A DNA stretch of 64,000 nt from Salticus scenicus (taxonomy: Eukaryota; Arthropoda; Arachnida; Araneae; Salticidae): assembly GCA_963930645.1 (NCBI GenBank), contig OZ005657.1:48772153-48836152 (forward strand), in the 5' to 3' direction. The first letter of the stretch is position 1. Every line of letters starts with the position of its first letter. The position numbers were made by a program, and so were the translations under genes. Below the pieces are notes generated by a model, which made no database searches, was not told where the DNA came from, and saw only the letters and a program-made list of their open reading frames with translations. This document shows positions 11,301-22,170 of the stretch, one piece after another.

Positions 11301-11416
11301 TTTTTCGTCTTAAAAATAAAATTATACAAGTCTAACTTATTTTTCATTTCATTATCAAAGTGCAAAATTTTTAGGGGGTTGATTAGGGGTTGTAGGCGCC
11401 ACCGGCTTGAGGGTTT

Positions 11417-11665
11417 GCACAGTCAGAATTTTCAAAGATCATTTGCACGGGCAGCGAACAGGCTGTTTCATATCATGAAACGTGGAGAGGGCACCGCAGT
11501 CGCCACAGTGTGGAAATTTGGTACAGTTAAAATTTTCAAAGGTAGTAGCACTGTGAGCGAACAAGCTGATGTAGGTTCTGAAACGGAGAGAAAACGCCGC
11601 AGATGCCACTGAGTGGGAGATTAATACTGTGAGATTTTTGAAGAAACGCCAACCAGCTGGTTGCC
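11417..11665 (+). repeat. GC-rich tandem repeat, period ~104 bp
   Basis: Two units plus a partial third: anchors GCACAGTCAGAATTTTCAAA (11417), GTACAGTTAAAATTTTCAAA (11521) and TACTGTGAGATTTTTGAAG (11625). It is clearly richer in G+C than the surroundings and free of stops in one plus-strand frame across 11379-11612. No recognised domain is present, so I do not call it a gene. Confidence 0.65.
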
Positions 11666-11749
11666 AAAGGCGGCTAGTATTAAATAAAAAATGCCTAAAT
11701 TTGGTAACAATTACCAGAGGAGTGAAACTAAATAGGACCGTCAATAGGG

Positions 11750-11847
11750 TTAAATTTGGAGAGAATTACTCTAAAAATAAAGTGGTGTAAAAAAAGGGGA
11801 GGTACTAATAGCATTACGGAAAATTAATTAGTATGTTGGCAGGCATG
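11750..11847. mobile_element. M7/M8 MITE, right half
   Basis: GAGAATTACTCTAAAAATAA, GTGGTGTAAAAAAAGGGGAGG, TATGTTGGCAGGCATG. The left half is absent. Confidence 0.55.
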
Positions 11848-12220
11848 AATGTGTATATCACAAAATTTTTATTGTAATACTTGTCCGTTTGTATGTCTGA
11901 CTAAATGACTAGCATTTATATTAAACATTATTCAAAATTAGAGCTGATTATTAAATGAAGAAATCTGTACAAGTTGGCAACGCTGATTGTAATAGGTGGA
12001 AATTCGTTTTATGGTGTAATGAAGCACCCTTTAATTCTTGTTGTAATTCGACACGTGTTGAACAAGACGGGACATGATATTTTTAAAATAAGAATATGTC
12101 TGCTCATTGAATAGGTTTTAATATACAAAAATTTTTGATGCTGAATTTATAGGAAATAGGATAAAAAAATGAAGCAAAAATGTTTACTGATATACTATTT
12201 TTTTTTTCTTTTTCTTTTCC

Positions 12221-12410
12221 TCGTGACTCTCCCACCACTATATTCATATAACAGTTTTCCCTACAATAAATCGTGGACACATATTAACGAATTTTACTCA
12301 CAAGGGAACTCTTTGAAGTGGTAATCGCCGATTTTTTTGAAAAAAATTCTGGCATAACATTTAATCATCAATAGCATATTCCTAAATTATTAGCTGCTGA
12401 GTCGCAATAG
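12221..12410. repeat. left arm of a 3.3-kb inverted repeat
   Basis: 12298-12410 (from CAAGGGAACTCTTTGAAGTG to GCTGCTGAGTCGCAATAG) is the inverted counterpart of 15130-15242. 12221-12248 (GTGACTCTCCCACCACTATA) pairs with 15467-15492. The arms differ mainly where an M9 MITE sits in the right arm. Confidence 0.65.
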
Positions 12411-12590
12411 ATAAACTATAAAAAATTTTTTTGAATGAAAGCATGTCTGCAATATTTCCAAAAAAGCGCCTGTTTGGCGACTGCATTCTTCGGAATTTCA
12501 TTGCAATGAAGATTTAATAGATGTAGATGTTCTTCTTTCTGTTTGATAACCAAACGAACTCCATACGCTGTCGAGCACTTGAGAATTTAG

Positions 12591-12946
12591 GGTTACATAC
12601 AAACGAAACGCTTGCAACTTCGATGACGTAAATTCTGCAAGTTTTTTGCAAATACAGTCGGCAGCAAAAGTATCCAAACACTTGCAAAATTTCCTATGTA
12701 AAAAAAAAAGCACACTTAATACTGTTTTGTTAAATAAATCCTTATCGAATCGTGTTCTTAGACTGACTAAGAACAGGATTCGACAAGGATTTATTTAACA
12801 AAACTGCATTCAGTGTACTTTTTTTACATAGGAATTTTTACAAGTGCTCGGAAACTTTTGCTGCCGACTGTAGTCATACATTTGGAACGCTTGCAAACGG
12901 CCGCAGACGGCTTTGCAAACGGAAGTGTTTCATTTGTATGTACCTC
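12591..12946. mobile_element. MITE M17 carrying a nested M9
   Basis: Ends are GGTTACATACAAACGAAACG and, reversed, GAGGTACATACAAATGAAAC. TTAG lies at both sides (12587-12590, 12947-12950). A complete M9 palindrome sits inside at 12655-12870. Confidence 0.6.
12655..12870. mobile_element. M9 palindromic MITE, copy a (Tc1/mariner-like)
   Basis: A near-perfect palindrome over its whole 216 bp, from CAGTCGGCAGCAAAAGT to its reverse complement. TA at 12653-12654 and 12871-12872. The central stem holds AAGGATTTATTTAACAAAAC and its inverse. The transcript would be a single long hairpin. Confidence 0.8.
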
Positions 12947-13355
12947 TTAGAATAGTTAACGAAAACCAGATAATTTACCAGATTGAGATTTACTTAGTCG
13001 AAATTTTAAACAATATTTAATATTTCAATTAAATAAGCTGTGTCAATAACAATTGCAAGAGCATTATAACGCCAAGTTTTTAATAACGACATTAAAAAAA
13101 TATATGATCAAGACTTTTATATAAATTTAAATAAAATACATTATATATTAAAACACAAAGCTATTTTTTTTTATTAAAATGAAAGCATTTCATATCCGAA
13201 CACATTTTTCTTATAAGTCTGATTATTTTATTGGGCAGTACGGACGAACAAGCAACGCCACAGAATATGAGTTGTGTGGATCCAGTATCTCATTAGAGCT
13301 ACGCAATGAGCAATTGGAGACGATCCATGATTCTACCTTAAATTTCGTGCTGTTT

Positions 13356-13470
13356 GTTGGCTGGATTTAACGTCGCACTAGTACTGCACTATGGGCAATT
13401 GGCGACGGTTTGCGATGCACTTCTGAGGATGGCCCGGTGACATCTGCAGGTGATAAATGATTGCATTCTG
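13356..13470 (+). repeat. S3 repeat, copy
   Basis: GTTGGCTGGATTTAACGTCG, then GGGCAATTGGCGACGG. S3 is dispersed in the window in both orientations. M9 copy b starts four bases after it. Confidence 0.6.
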
Positions 13471-13474
13471 CGTA

Positions 13475-13688
13475 TAGTCGGTAACAAAAGTGTCCGAACA
13501 CTAGCAAAAATTCCTATGTAAAAAAAGTACACTTCATACAGTTTTGTTAAATAAATCCTTATCGAATCATGTTCTTACACTGACTAAGAATAGGATTCGA
13601 CAGGGATTTATTTAATAAAACCGTACGAAGTATACTTTTTTTTACATAAGAATTTTTGCTAGTATTCGGACACTTTCATTATCGATTG
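13475..13688. mobile_element. M9 palindromic MITE, copy b
   Basis: 214 bp between TA dinucleotides at 13473-13474 and 13689-13690. Opens with TAGTCGGTAACAAAAGTGTC. Subtype with GGTAACAAAAG ends, like copy e at 59162. Confidence 0.78.
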
Positions 13689-13823
13689 TATGTTATTTAT
13701 TTTTAATATATACATCCGATTTGTATGTTTGACTCGACATCCCCCCCCCCATCCTCCTGTAAATTTCATCGAGATGAGGACAGATATAACATAACCGAAT
13801 TAAAATACAAAAAATTTTAAAAA

Positions 13824-13913
13824 CACCCGTGGTCATCTGGGGAATCGAACCCATATTCTTTTACACTTGAAGGCTATTAGCAAGGGTGGCATACTCACTC
13901 GGCCACGGAGGGT
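13824..13913 (-). mobile_element. tRNA-Ser-like head of a SINE
   Basis: On the minus strand: GACCCTCCGTGGCCGAGTGAG, the type-II tRNA A-box region, then an anticodon-like loop TTGCTAA (GCT, serine), a long variable arm and the B-box GGGTTCGATTCCCC. The acceptor halves do not pair as a functional tRNA needs, and AT-rich body sequence continues leftward. This reads as a SINE derived from tRNA-Ser rather than a tRNA gene. Confidence 0.65.
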
Positions 13914-13925
13914 CTGCATTCGGCA

Positions 13926-13968
13926 AAATATTGCGCGGCACTAGTGTGACGTAAAACCGAACCAACCT
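13926..13968 (-). repeat. S3 repeat head, fragment
   Basis: GCGCGGCACTAGTGTGACGT followed by AAAACCGAACCAACC, the reversed start of S3. Confidence 0.5.
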
Positions 13969-14331
13969 CATGAAATTCTAATGCATATTTTTACAAAATT
14001 CTTTATATTATTATTCGTAAACATATATAAAATAAATTGCCAGAAATGTAAGAAGCCATAAAGTAGTAGTTATGCACATGTTTTTCCAATTTTAAATAAA
14101 CCCTCCGTAAAGGATCAAAATTCTAATAGCACATCTAAGGACCATCTCTAGGAATATATCCCAGACTGTCGCCCTTGCATAGCTGTAATGCGAATTAAAA
14201 CTTAAAACCTACTCAACCTCAAATATCTTAAATATTTTAATTTTGATTTATTTATTTGTGTATTAATTTCAATTAACTATTCTTATAATCAACTGTTCAA
14301 TCAAATATTATAATTCATATTGGTCGCCAAG

Positions 14332-14378
14332 TGACCATCGCACAGCACTAGTGCGACGTAAAAGTAGCCAACCAACCT
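14332..14378 (-). repeat. S3 repeat head, fragment
   Basis: CGCACAGCACTAGTGCGACG then AGCCAACCAACC. Same block as 13926-13968, same orientation, about 400 bp apart. Confidence 0.5.
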
Positions 14379-14631
14379 ATAAATCAGATTAGTTTTTAAA
14401 TCGTCTCAAATTTATATAAATGCACATGCCGAGAGCTTCAGACATTAATTTACTCCAGATTATATATAAGCTGGAGTAATGTAAATGTAACTCTGAAATT
14501 GAAATTGCATTATTTTAAATAAATGCAATTTTGAAACATTACATAAAATAATTGAAAATATTGGATCTAACATAAAACATAACGTTACTTTTTCTAAATA
14601 GAAATTTCTAGATTTTAGAAAATATCTTGAG

Positions 14632-15005
14632 TGTTGGTGGGCTTTAAAGTCGCACTATAGCTACGCAGTGGGAAATTAAAGACGGCCTTACAGTCGGCTG
14701 CAAAATTATTCGAGCACTAGCAATAATCCCTGTCTAAAAAAAGTACACTTAATACTGCTTTGTTAAATAAATCCTTAGCGAGTCATGTTCTTGGTCAGTC
14801 TAAGAACACGATTCGACAAGGATTTATTTAACAAAACAGTCTTAAGTGTACTTTTTTAATGTAGGAATTATTGGCTAGTGCTCGAAAAATTATGCTGCCG
14901 ACTGTATATTCACACTTAGGGATGTTCCGGAGACATGACATCTTAGTTTTTATCCTCCGCGGAGGGGATGGCTTCCTTGCTTCAGTAACCCCTAGAGCGA
15001 TAGAA
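14632..15005 (+). repeat. S3 repeat split by an M9 insertion
   Basis: Left part 14632-14688 (GTTGGTGGGCTTTAAAGTCG...GACGGCC). Right part 14907-15005 (GATGTTCCGGAGACATGACA...GATGGCTTCCTTGCTTC). The uninterrupted arrangement is seen reversed at 39549-39701. Confidence 0.65.
14691..14904. mobile_element. M9 palindromic MITE, copy c
   Basis: 214 bp with TA at 14689-14690 and 14905-14906. Ends CAGTCGGCTGCAAAATTATT and the matching inverse. Inserted in an S3 repeat. Confidence 0.82.
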
Positions 15006-15129
15006 AACACTACCCTCCTATACTTAAGTTCTTTGGCATCATTTAAGGAAGATTAATGTGATTTGGCGATGACTTTTTACGTATTTGACGTTCAAAACGT
15101 AAAGTTTAATAATTTTTTGCGGCTTTCCT

Positions 15130-15492
15130 GTTGCGATTCAGCAGCTAATATTTTTACCAGTGAATAAAGTGCAACATAAACTATATTCTGTAATTTTTTG
15201 AAGGAAATCGGTGATTACCACTTGAAAGAGTTCCCTTGTCAGTACAGTCGGCTGCAAAATTATTCGAGCACTAGCCAATAATTCCTATATTTAAAAAGTA
15301 CACTTAAGACTGTTTTGCTAAGTAAATCCTTGTCGAATCTGATTAAGATTAAGATCTAATTTTTAGACATGGCTCGACAAGGATTTATTTAACAAAGCTG
15401 TATTAAGTGTACTTTTTTTTGGCAAGGATTATTGCTAGTGCTCGAATAATTTTGCAGCCGACTGTAAATATAGTGGTAGAAGAGTCATGGAT
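15130..15492. repeat. right arm of the 3.3-kb inverted repeat
   Basis: TTGCGATTCAGCAGCTAATA to GAGTTCCCTTGTCAG (15130-15242) and AATATAGTGGTAGAAGAGTC (15467-15492) mirror 12221-12410. M9 copy d separates the two parts. Confidence 0.65.
15245..15464. mobile_element. M9 palindromic MITE, copy d
   Basis: 220 bp between TA at 15243-15244 and 15465-15466. Same GGCTGCAAAATTATTCGAGC subtype as copy c. Confidence 0.82.
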
Positions 15493-15499
15493 GTAATTA

Positions 15500-17030
15500 T
15501 GTCGGCAGCAACCCTCAACAACGATTAATTTCTGTGAATTATAGAAAGTGACTCTAAATCAAAACATCTTAGACCTTAAACGTCTACATTTAAATTCAAT
15601 TTTCAAGAATTATCCATTTTAAAATCATTTCGAATGTTTTATTTATTTTTCGTTAAAAAAAAAGGCGTTAATCTTCAAATCGGATTTCATTTTTTATTAT
15701 TTTTCATATCCAAAAGGAACTCTAAAATATTTAACATTATTCAGTTAGAAAGTATTTGTAAACTTAGATTCATTTTCTCATAAAATACTTTAATGATGAA
15801 AAAAATTTTCTTTTTCTTAAAAGTTTTGATTAAAAGACTCTATCAACTCTTCATGCACGCATCTTAATCTTTTAGTGAAAGAACAATGTATTATTAAGGC
15901 GTATTTGACTTTTTCAATTAATCAGGTGAGAAATAAAAACGTAATTAAGGAATTACTATTAAAAGCTGTTGAATTGAACTTTTCAATACGTAATTATTAA
16001 TGTTCATTTCGTTAAACGATAAAAAGAATTTCCGGATCTACCGTAAAATGCGATGACGAACATTTTATACTTTTTCTTTAATGTCTTTTTGTAAGGATAA
16101 TGAATTGGATATTTTTTCGGTCTTCGAAGAACTCGAAGTATGTTTTATGTTACAAAGGTTATCTCGAAACAAGGAAGTTAATTGCAAAGCGGGAACGTTT
16201 AATTTTATATAAATACTTAGTAATTCAGCAAATGAAAGTATTAATTTTGTTTCATTTAAACCATTCATTACCAAGAAGAAAATTTTAAATGGGTTCTATA
16301 ATTCAATTAATGTAACTATTCACTTTTTAGTAAGTAAACATTTTCTGCTCTAAATCTTGATTTTGTTTTCATTTACCTTGAATATTTGAAAGCCAAGTTT
16401 TCTCTGAAAACTGGGAAATGGTCAGTCCTAATAAATTAGAGATAGCGAGTGAAATATATATGAAAGAGCGAAGGCAGTATAATTTTGTATTTGCTTAAAT
16501 GAAAAGATAAAAGTTGTATTTAATAGTTTGGAATAGTAACATATGTATTATTTAAAGCTTATTGACATGTTTTGAAAAATAAATCATGTCTTGTTTATTC
16601 GAAATCTTTTCAAGTGCTGCATTTCATTATTTTATGCTTTTATGATAATTTTAAAGGCAATTAATTTTCCTGAATTTTTTCTGTTATTTTATTGCAAAAC
16701 ATTCAAACTAAATTTACTTGTTATTATGTATTCTAAAATTTTCGACTAATTAATGTCATTTTCTTAAGTAGTATTTTGCTTTTAAAATATTGTAATTTAT
16801 AGCAATAAGTTACATTCCATTTGTTGTTGTTCAGATAGAAATAGTTGAGAAAGATACGTGAGACAAACTCTGGTATTAAATTTTAATTGTACTATTGAAA
16901 AATATTGTTAAAATAATAAAGAAAGTATACAGCACATGTACCGAAAAAAGAAAAGTGTTTTGTTGGGAAAACCAAATTTATTTTGTTTTCTGATTTTGTA
17001 GATTTATTTTGACATTTTAACAATAATTTT
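15500..17030. other. AT-rich DNA, no feature recognised
   Basis: No long frame, transposon terminus or RNA motif was found. Confidence 0.5.
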
Positions 17031-17035
17031 TGCAC

Positions 17036-17215
17036 CACCTGTAGCCAAGAGATTCTGCACTCGATGCTGGAAAACAGGAAGTGTCGGGTTTGATACTAGG
17101 TCACACATGTCGACCAAACTCATAGGATTTTTTCATTGTTTTGTACGAAACTCTTATAAATACAATCTAGGATTCCATAGAAAGACCCCACAGAGGGCAC
17201 TCTCTCATGACTTAC
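17036..17215 (+). mobile_element. SINE S2, diverged copy
   Basis: GTGTCGGGTTTGATACTAGG is a decayed B-box region. The body block AAAGACCCCACAGAGGGCAC matches the minus-strand copy at 31918-32150. Confidence 0.55.
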
Positions 17216-17489
17216 ACTCTCGTGAATTCAATCGGCCTTAATTAACTCATTAAATAATAATTTTGTACAGTTAACCAAACCAACTTGCTTCGATTGTCAA
17301 GAAGAATGTGGTTGGAAAAATAGTCACTGTTACTGGATAGTCGAATCAAGCTGATACATAGGTCTTACTGCAAACAGCCAATGAGCGAGCTTTTTAAATC
17401 AGATTCATCACTCTAGTTTTTGAAAAGAAATTTACCTCAACAATTGAAATCGTTATTATATAGATTCTGGTTTGATGTCTCAAGGGCAG

Positions 17490-17640
17490 GGCTGCCGCAG
17501 GTGACTTTTTTTTATTATTACTTTTGTACCACTATTCCTAAAACGTAAAATTTATAATAAATTTATGCAGGCAAAGTTCAGATTTCCCTGCAAATATATA
17601 TTATAAATTTTATTTTTTTGGAAATAGTGTACGAAAGAGT
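17490..17640. repeat. M12 hairpin repeat, copy 2
   Basis: GCTGCCGCAGGTGACTTTTT, then the AAATTTATAATAAATTTATG arm facing ATATTATAAATTTTATTTTT around a short loop. Confidence 0.65.
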
Positions 17641-17709
17641 TCAGCATTTTCTGCCACTAAAAATTATTATGATACAGAAATTACACAGAAATTTTTCTGA
17701 TACTTTTAC

Positions 17710-17930
17710 CATAGCCACCTAAACTAGATGCCTTCCACGTGGCTCGGAAATTTGGCAATAGTTCAAGCGGTAGACAGCGCCACCTGGTACAGATTGCGTG
17801 ACTTTTTTATTCAACAGCCATCAAAAATTTTTTAATGTGGGATTTGATATACATAAAAGGCGAATAGAATCGAAGAAACGTCAATTATATATATTATATA
17901 TCACTTCTTAAATTTATTGGTCACAGTGCT
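17710..17930. mobile_element. M2 MITE, left portion
   Basis: CATAGCCACCTAAACTAGAT, GGTAGACAGCGCCACCTGGT, then the shared core TTTTTTATTCAACAGCCA. The right arm is lost after about 17930. Confidence 0.65.
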
Positions 17931-18089
17931 TTTACAGATATTTTTTGTGATTTTAAAAATTAGAAATTTTTGTACGAAAATACTGGTGACAAATAAAGCA
18001 GAACTTTTTCACCCCTGTTAATATAGTTGTGCTGGTTGTAAATAAATATTGATAAAACCCCCCTTATAATTTGCATTATGTTTGAAAGG

Positions 18090-18460
18090 AACTGATACTC
18101 ATTTTATTCTTTCGCATACATTTCTGATTTAAATTTACACGATATTTGTTTGGGATTTTCATACAAGTAGTTCAATATTTTAATCTACTAAATTATGCAA
18201 ATGAAATATCATTAAAGCTTGCGCATGTGTAGTTAAAAATTATTTAGTAAAAATGCTCATACTTTATTAAGATATTTAATATTTTTGCAGTAGTCTGTCA
18301 TGTTTCCTAAAAATGGTTTTGTATTGGGTTAAATACCCTGCAAGTTATAATTATAAATGTAGGTTTTTTTTTGTTGTTGTTGTTGTTGTTGTTGTTGTTT
18401 TTAAGAAACTGCTATATTTCTATGAATATATGTATAAGCCTCATAAAAATTCATAGAGAT
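18090..18460 (+). repeat. single arm of foldback E4
   Basis: TTTACACGATATTTGTTTGG, ATGCAAATGAAAT, GCGCATGTGTAGTTAAAA and CTGCTATATTTCTATGAATA occur in the same order as in 61191-61600. A (GTT)n run at 18371-18399 replaces the T-tract of the other copy. Confidence 0.6.
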
Positions 18461-18805
18461 AATAAGAAGAAGCCAATAAGGAAGACCAATTGCTACAATT
18501 AGAAAGCATTTCAAACATTGCTTTTTATAAGGTGATCCCAAAAACTTACAGTTATAAAAAAAAAAAAAAAAAAAAAAAAGGGAAAAAAAATCTGATGACC
18601 TTTTTGTTTTCAAGCCAAAATTTTCACTGAAATATATGTGGTATAACATGTTCTTTACAGTACTGCAGTTTCAAGATGATTTGTTCAGTATGATTTGAAA
18701 TGTTGGACAAAACGTTTGAAATCGAAAGTGTCCGATCATGTATGGAAAATTAATGTACTTTACTCAGGCATAGAATTTTGGCGAATATTCCATACCACTG
18801 TCATA

Positions 18806-19000
18806 CCTGTCAATATTTTAATTTATTCCGAAGTATTTTTAGCCCCGCCTTTATTTCGTACCACTTATTTTTTAAAAGATTCTTTTTCTTATTTTATCGT
18901 ATTTATACATTGGAGAAAATATTTCTATAAATAAAGTGGTGCGAAATAAAGGTGGGGCTAAAAGTACTCCGTAATAAATTAAAATATTGGCAGCTATGCC
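18806..19000. mobile_element. M4 palindromic MITE
   Basis: CAATATTTTAATTTATTCCG to TTAAAATATTGGCAGC. Arms carry TTTTTAGCCCCGCCTTTATT and its inverse GGTGGGGCTAAAAG. Confidence 0.75.
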
Positions 19001-19577
19001 ACTATTTATGAAAGAAAATTTCCTTTTTAATATATCTTAGATTGAACAGGAAGAATTTTTTTTATAAATACTGGTATGAATTCGGCGTCAAATTCACGTC
19101 CTTGCTTTACTTTAAAAAAGATTTTGCGTATTCTTTTTAAACAATTTATGCTGACGACGGCGTCTATAATTGACAGTTGAATGTATGCATCGACCCAAAC
19201 AACACAAAATCATCCTCAAAATGTCCGAGGATGAAAATTTTCGGATCTTCAATTGTCCTCAGAACATCCAAATCTTATCCACAGACATCCTCTCTTCAAC
19301 CTCATGATGCAAAATGTTCTCAGAATCTGTATCTCAGGGACGTTCAAAAAAGTTCCAGGAGGCCCAAATATGACTGATACAAAGGCATTTCAGGGCTATT
19401 TCAAAAAACTTCAGGCATCGTGAGAACATTCTAGGGACTACATTCTGAAATAATCACAGGATGTTCCTTAAACAATGGTACTTCACCTGTAACCCTTTGC
19501 CGATCCCATTTAATTCCACACCCCTGGTCATTGCTGCTAAACTTCAATGTTCACCACAAAATCTTAACTCTAACCAT

Positions 19578-20070
19578 ACTTGCCATCATCCTAATTAATA
19601 TTCCGTAGTGTTGTTAATTCCGCCCTTTTTTTCACACCAGTTAATTTTTAGAGTAATATTCTCCAAATGCAATTACGATTAAATAAGAAGAAAAATATTC
19701 TAAAAAGATACTGGAGTAAAAAAGAAGGCGGGGCTAACAGTACTACGGAATATTAACACTTTCGCGACCGCATGTTTTTGTCTTTTTGAGAGTAAGCTCC
19801 ATCTGTGGGCGTTATTATTTTATATTACATTATTTTAAATCAATGTTTTCTGTATTCATATTTATAGTATAAATTAATATGCATTACAATTATACTCTTC
19901 CTAATAAAAGTAATTGTATTCATATTGCATTGATTGCACAAATGTGAAAATTGGGCATATTGTTAAGATATAATGTAACCTATGAAACGTCCACTGGCGG
20001 AGTGACAGATTTTCAAATAACGTTAATTCATGTCAGCGGCCGCGAAAGAGATAATTAATATGTTCGCAAT
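19578..20070. mobile_element. M7 MITE with a nested M6
   Basis: TTGCCATCATCCTAATTAATA to CGGAATATTAA, then after the nested element TTAATATGTTCGCAATTATG. The M6 copy entered the terminal TTAA of M7. Confidence 0.68.
19757..20054 (+). mobile_element. piggyBac-like MITE M6, copy b
   Basis: 298 bp between TTAA at 19753-19756 and 20055-20058. Ends CACTTTCGCGACCGCATG and, reversed, TATCTCTTTCGCGGCCGCTG. No coding capacity. Confidence 0.82.
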
Positions 20071-20071
20071 T

Positions 20072-20182
20072 ATGACAATAACAGTTGACTATTTACTTCG
20101 AAAGTTATTCGTCCATTATTTATATCAAATCATACTCCTCAAAATATTTGTGATAATTGAATAAAAGAGTACCTTAATTTTA
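20072..20182. mobile_element. M1 MITE, right portion
   Basis: AAAGTTATTCGTCCATTATTT and CTCCTCAAAATATTTGTGAT, then AATTGAATAAAAGAG. The outer ends have decayed. Confidence 0.5.
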
Positions 20183-20688
20183 TCATTGAAAAAATTGTAT
20201 TCTTTAGAATAATTTGTTTTATTAGTTTTTATTTTTATTTTTGTTTCATTCGAGTTTTGAAATAAATAAATAAAATTTAGAAAGAACACATTTCACTCAA
20301 ACTCAACTTTAATTCATTCTGAAGATTTTTTTTTAATGGATCGTAAGACGCCGAAAGAAAAATGTCCTCATGACATCTTAAAGCGGACGTTTTACTTTAG
20401 GATATCCTAGGATATCCCAGAGGTATCCAATTTGATTTGTTCTCAGCATTTTCCATTTGGACATCCTGTGGATGTCTTCATTTCATCTGTTTTATCCTAG
20501 GAGGGAAACAGGATATTCGAGACTTAAAAAGAACATCCCAGGGATGTCATATGCTGTCTGGGGATTGCTGACTTTGAAATAAAAAAGAATAATTAAAAAT
20601 ACGTAAAATCATTTTGTTAAATAATATAACTTTCAGCATAAGCACTAAAATGCTGTTGAAAATAAGAAAATATCCCGATGATAATCTG

Positions 20689-20866
20689 TTAATTTAATCC
20701 GGAGCATTCTTATTGCCTGCCTTTTATTTAAACTATAATTTGAAGAGTAACTTTCTTCTTATTAAATGGCAGTTACGTATTGAAGAAAATTACACTACAA
20801 AAAATGTGGTTAAAACAAAATGGACGGGTACCAATAGGACTTTGGAATAAATTAGGCTATCATATT
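20689..20866. mobile_element. M4/M7 MITE, diverged
   Basis: AATTTAATCCGGAGCATTC, CTTCTTATTAAATGGCAGTT, and GGACGGGTACCAATAGGACT define decayed arms. Confidence 0.5.
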
Positions 20867-20879
20867 TGCTAAATACGTT

Positions 20880-21690
20880 TTAAACTAGTCAAAGCAATTG
20901 GTAAAATTTCAGAATTTTTTTAAAAATCTATATACACGAATGAGATTTATGTCTTTTCTTTCTTTCGCTTTCTTTCTTTTTTTTTTTTTTTTTTTTTTTT
21001 ATGCCTACTATTTTCTAACAGTAATAATTACTACCAGATGCATACCTCTCAATGCGTCTGGTTTTCCTGGAAGATGTATTACTATATAAATGAAATTTTT
21101 AGTAACAGTTTTACTCTAATGGTTAACTGTATAGAAAAATGCCAATTGAAAATAGTGGTGGTTCTGTCTTTAAAAAACAACCGAAAAGTTCACAACGATG
21201 CATAATGTGGCACAAAAAGGAAAAAAAAAAAACGAAAAATCATGCAACTCGCATAGGTTATTGACAATTTCTAACTGTACATGCTTCGTTTAAACTTCAT
21301 CTAAATATTTCAGTGTAGCTTTCTAAATCCTAACGCTAAACATATTATATTTAACGGGAAAAAAAATTAGCATACAAACAATAAATGCCAATTTCATTTT
21401 GATTTGTGCAATACACACTTATTTATGTATGATCTATAAACATTCTCCCATAAAACGCAAATTTATAGTGAACTTTAAAAACATATCATTTTGAAACAAT
21501 TTGAAAATTTTTAGGAACGTTTGAGTCGAGCAGGCAGACAGATACTCGGAAAGTGAGATTGATAGAAAGATAGACAGAACATTGTTCAATTTTCTTGAAA
21601 GTGTTAAAATGTGGAAATTTTTTTTCTTATACTAGTTAAGTCTATTCCTAACAAATTCTAGAGCTATTGAAGAAAAAAATTGCATGTAGT
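20880..21690. other. no gene seen; T-tract
   Basis: A CTTTCTTTC...T run lies at 20957-21000. Nothing else was recognised. Confidence 0.45.
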
Positions 21691-21983
21691 TTACCAGGAA
21701 ACCCTCCCATACTGTAATCATAAAGAAAAAACACAAAACAAAAAAAAGCATTAATCGAAGGAGTATATATAAATATGTTTTTGACAAAACAATAGCCCTC
21801 GTCTGCTCGTTTTCGAGTTATAAATTCTGAAATTTCGCTAATAATCGGTGCAATCACGCCTTACTGAAATAATGAAAGAAATCCAAAACAAGCAGAAATC
21901 GAAAGAGCATAGAAAAACGTGTTCTTTCATACATTAAAAAGTTTCACTCTTCAGCATTGATATATATATAGAATTGAGATGTA

Positions 21984-22137
21984 TTAGGTGAGTGTGAAAG
22001 TTCTACCCGTTTTCGGATACGCAAATTTGCAATGGAATTGACGTTACACATGACATTGCAATGACGCAAATCGTCGGCCAATCAAACGTGTGGATGCCTC
22101 ACATACAAATGCATCGTGTCTCCCAAAGTTAATCATC

Positions 22138-22170
<33 letters not shown>

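Larger units (their letters stand above)
19195..20569. mobile_element. possible MITE pair with GGATGTC-type ends
   Basis: 19195-19480 and about 20350-20569 are rich in CATCC / GGATGTC / GGATATCC words. Their outer ends resemble each other when inverted (CCCAAACAACACAAAATCAT against CCCAGACAGCATATGACATC). Unrelated MITEs fill the middle. The match is weak; treat as a hypothesis. Confidence 0.3.

Noticed and set aside
9720..11350. Helitron
   Set aside because: The left edge is suggestive, but I could not find a 3' hairpin with a CTRR end or any Rep/helicase sequence.
11439..11744. 101-codon minus-strand frame in the GC-rich tandem repeat
   Set aside because: The unit length is not a multiple of three, so successive units encode different peptides; no domain seen.
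12650..15470. CRISPR-like array from repeated similar blocks
   Set aside because: The repeats are ~215-bp TA-flanked palindromes at irregular spacing in both orientations, in a eukaryotic setting.
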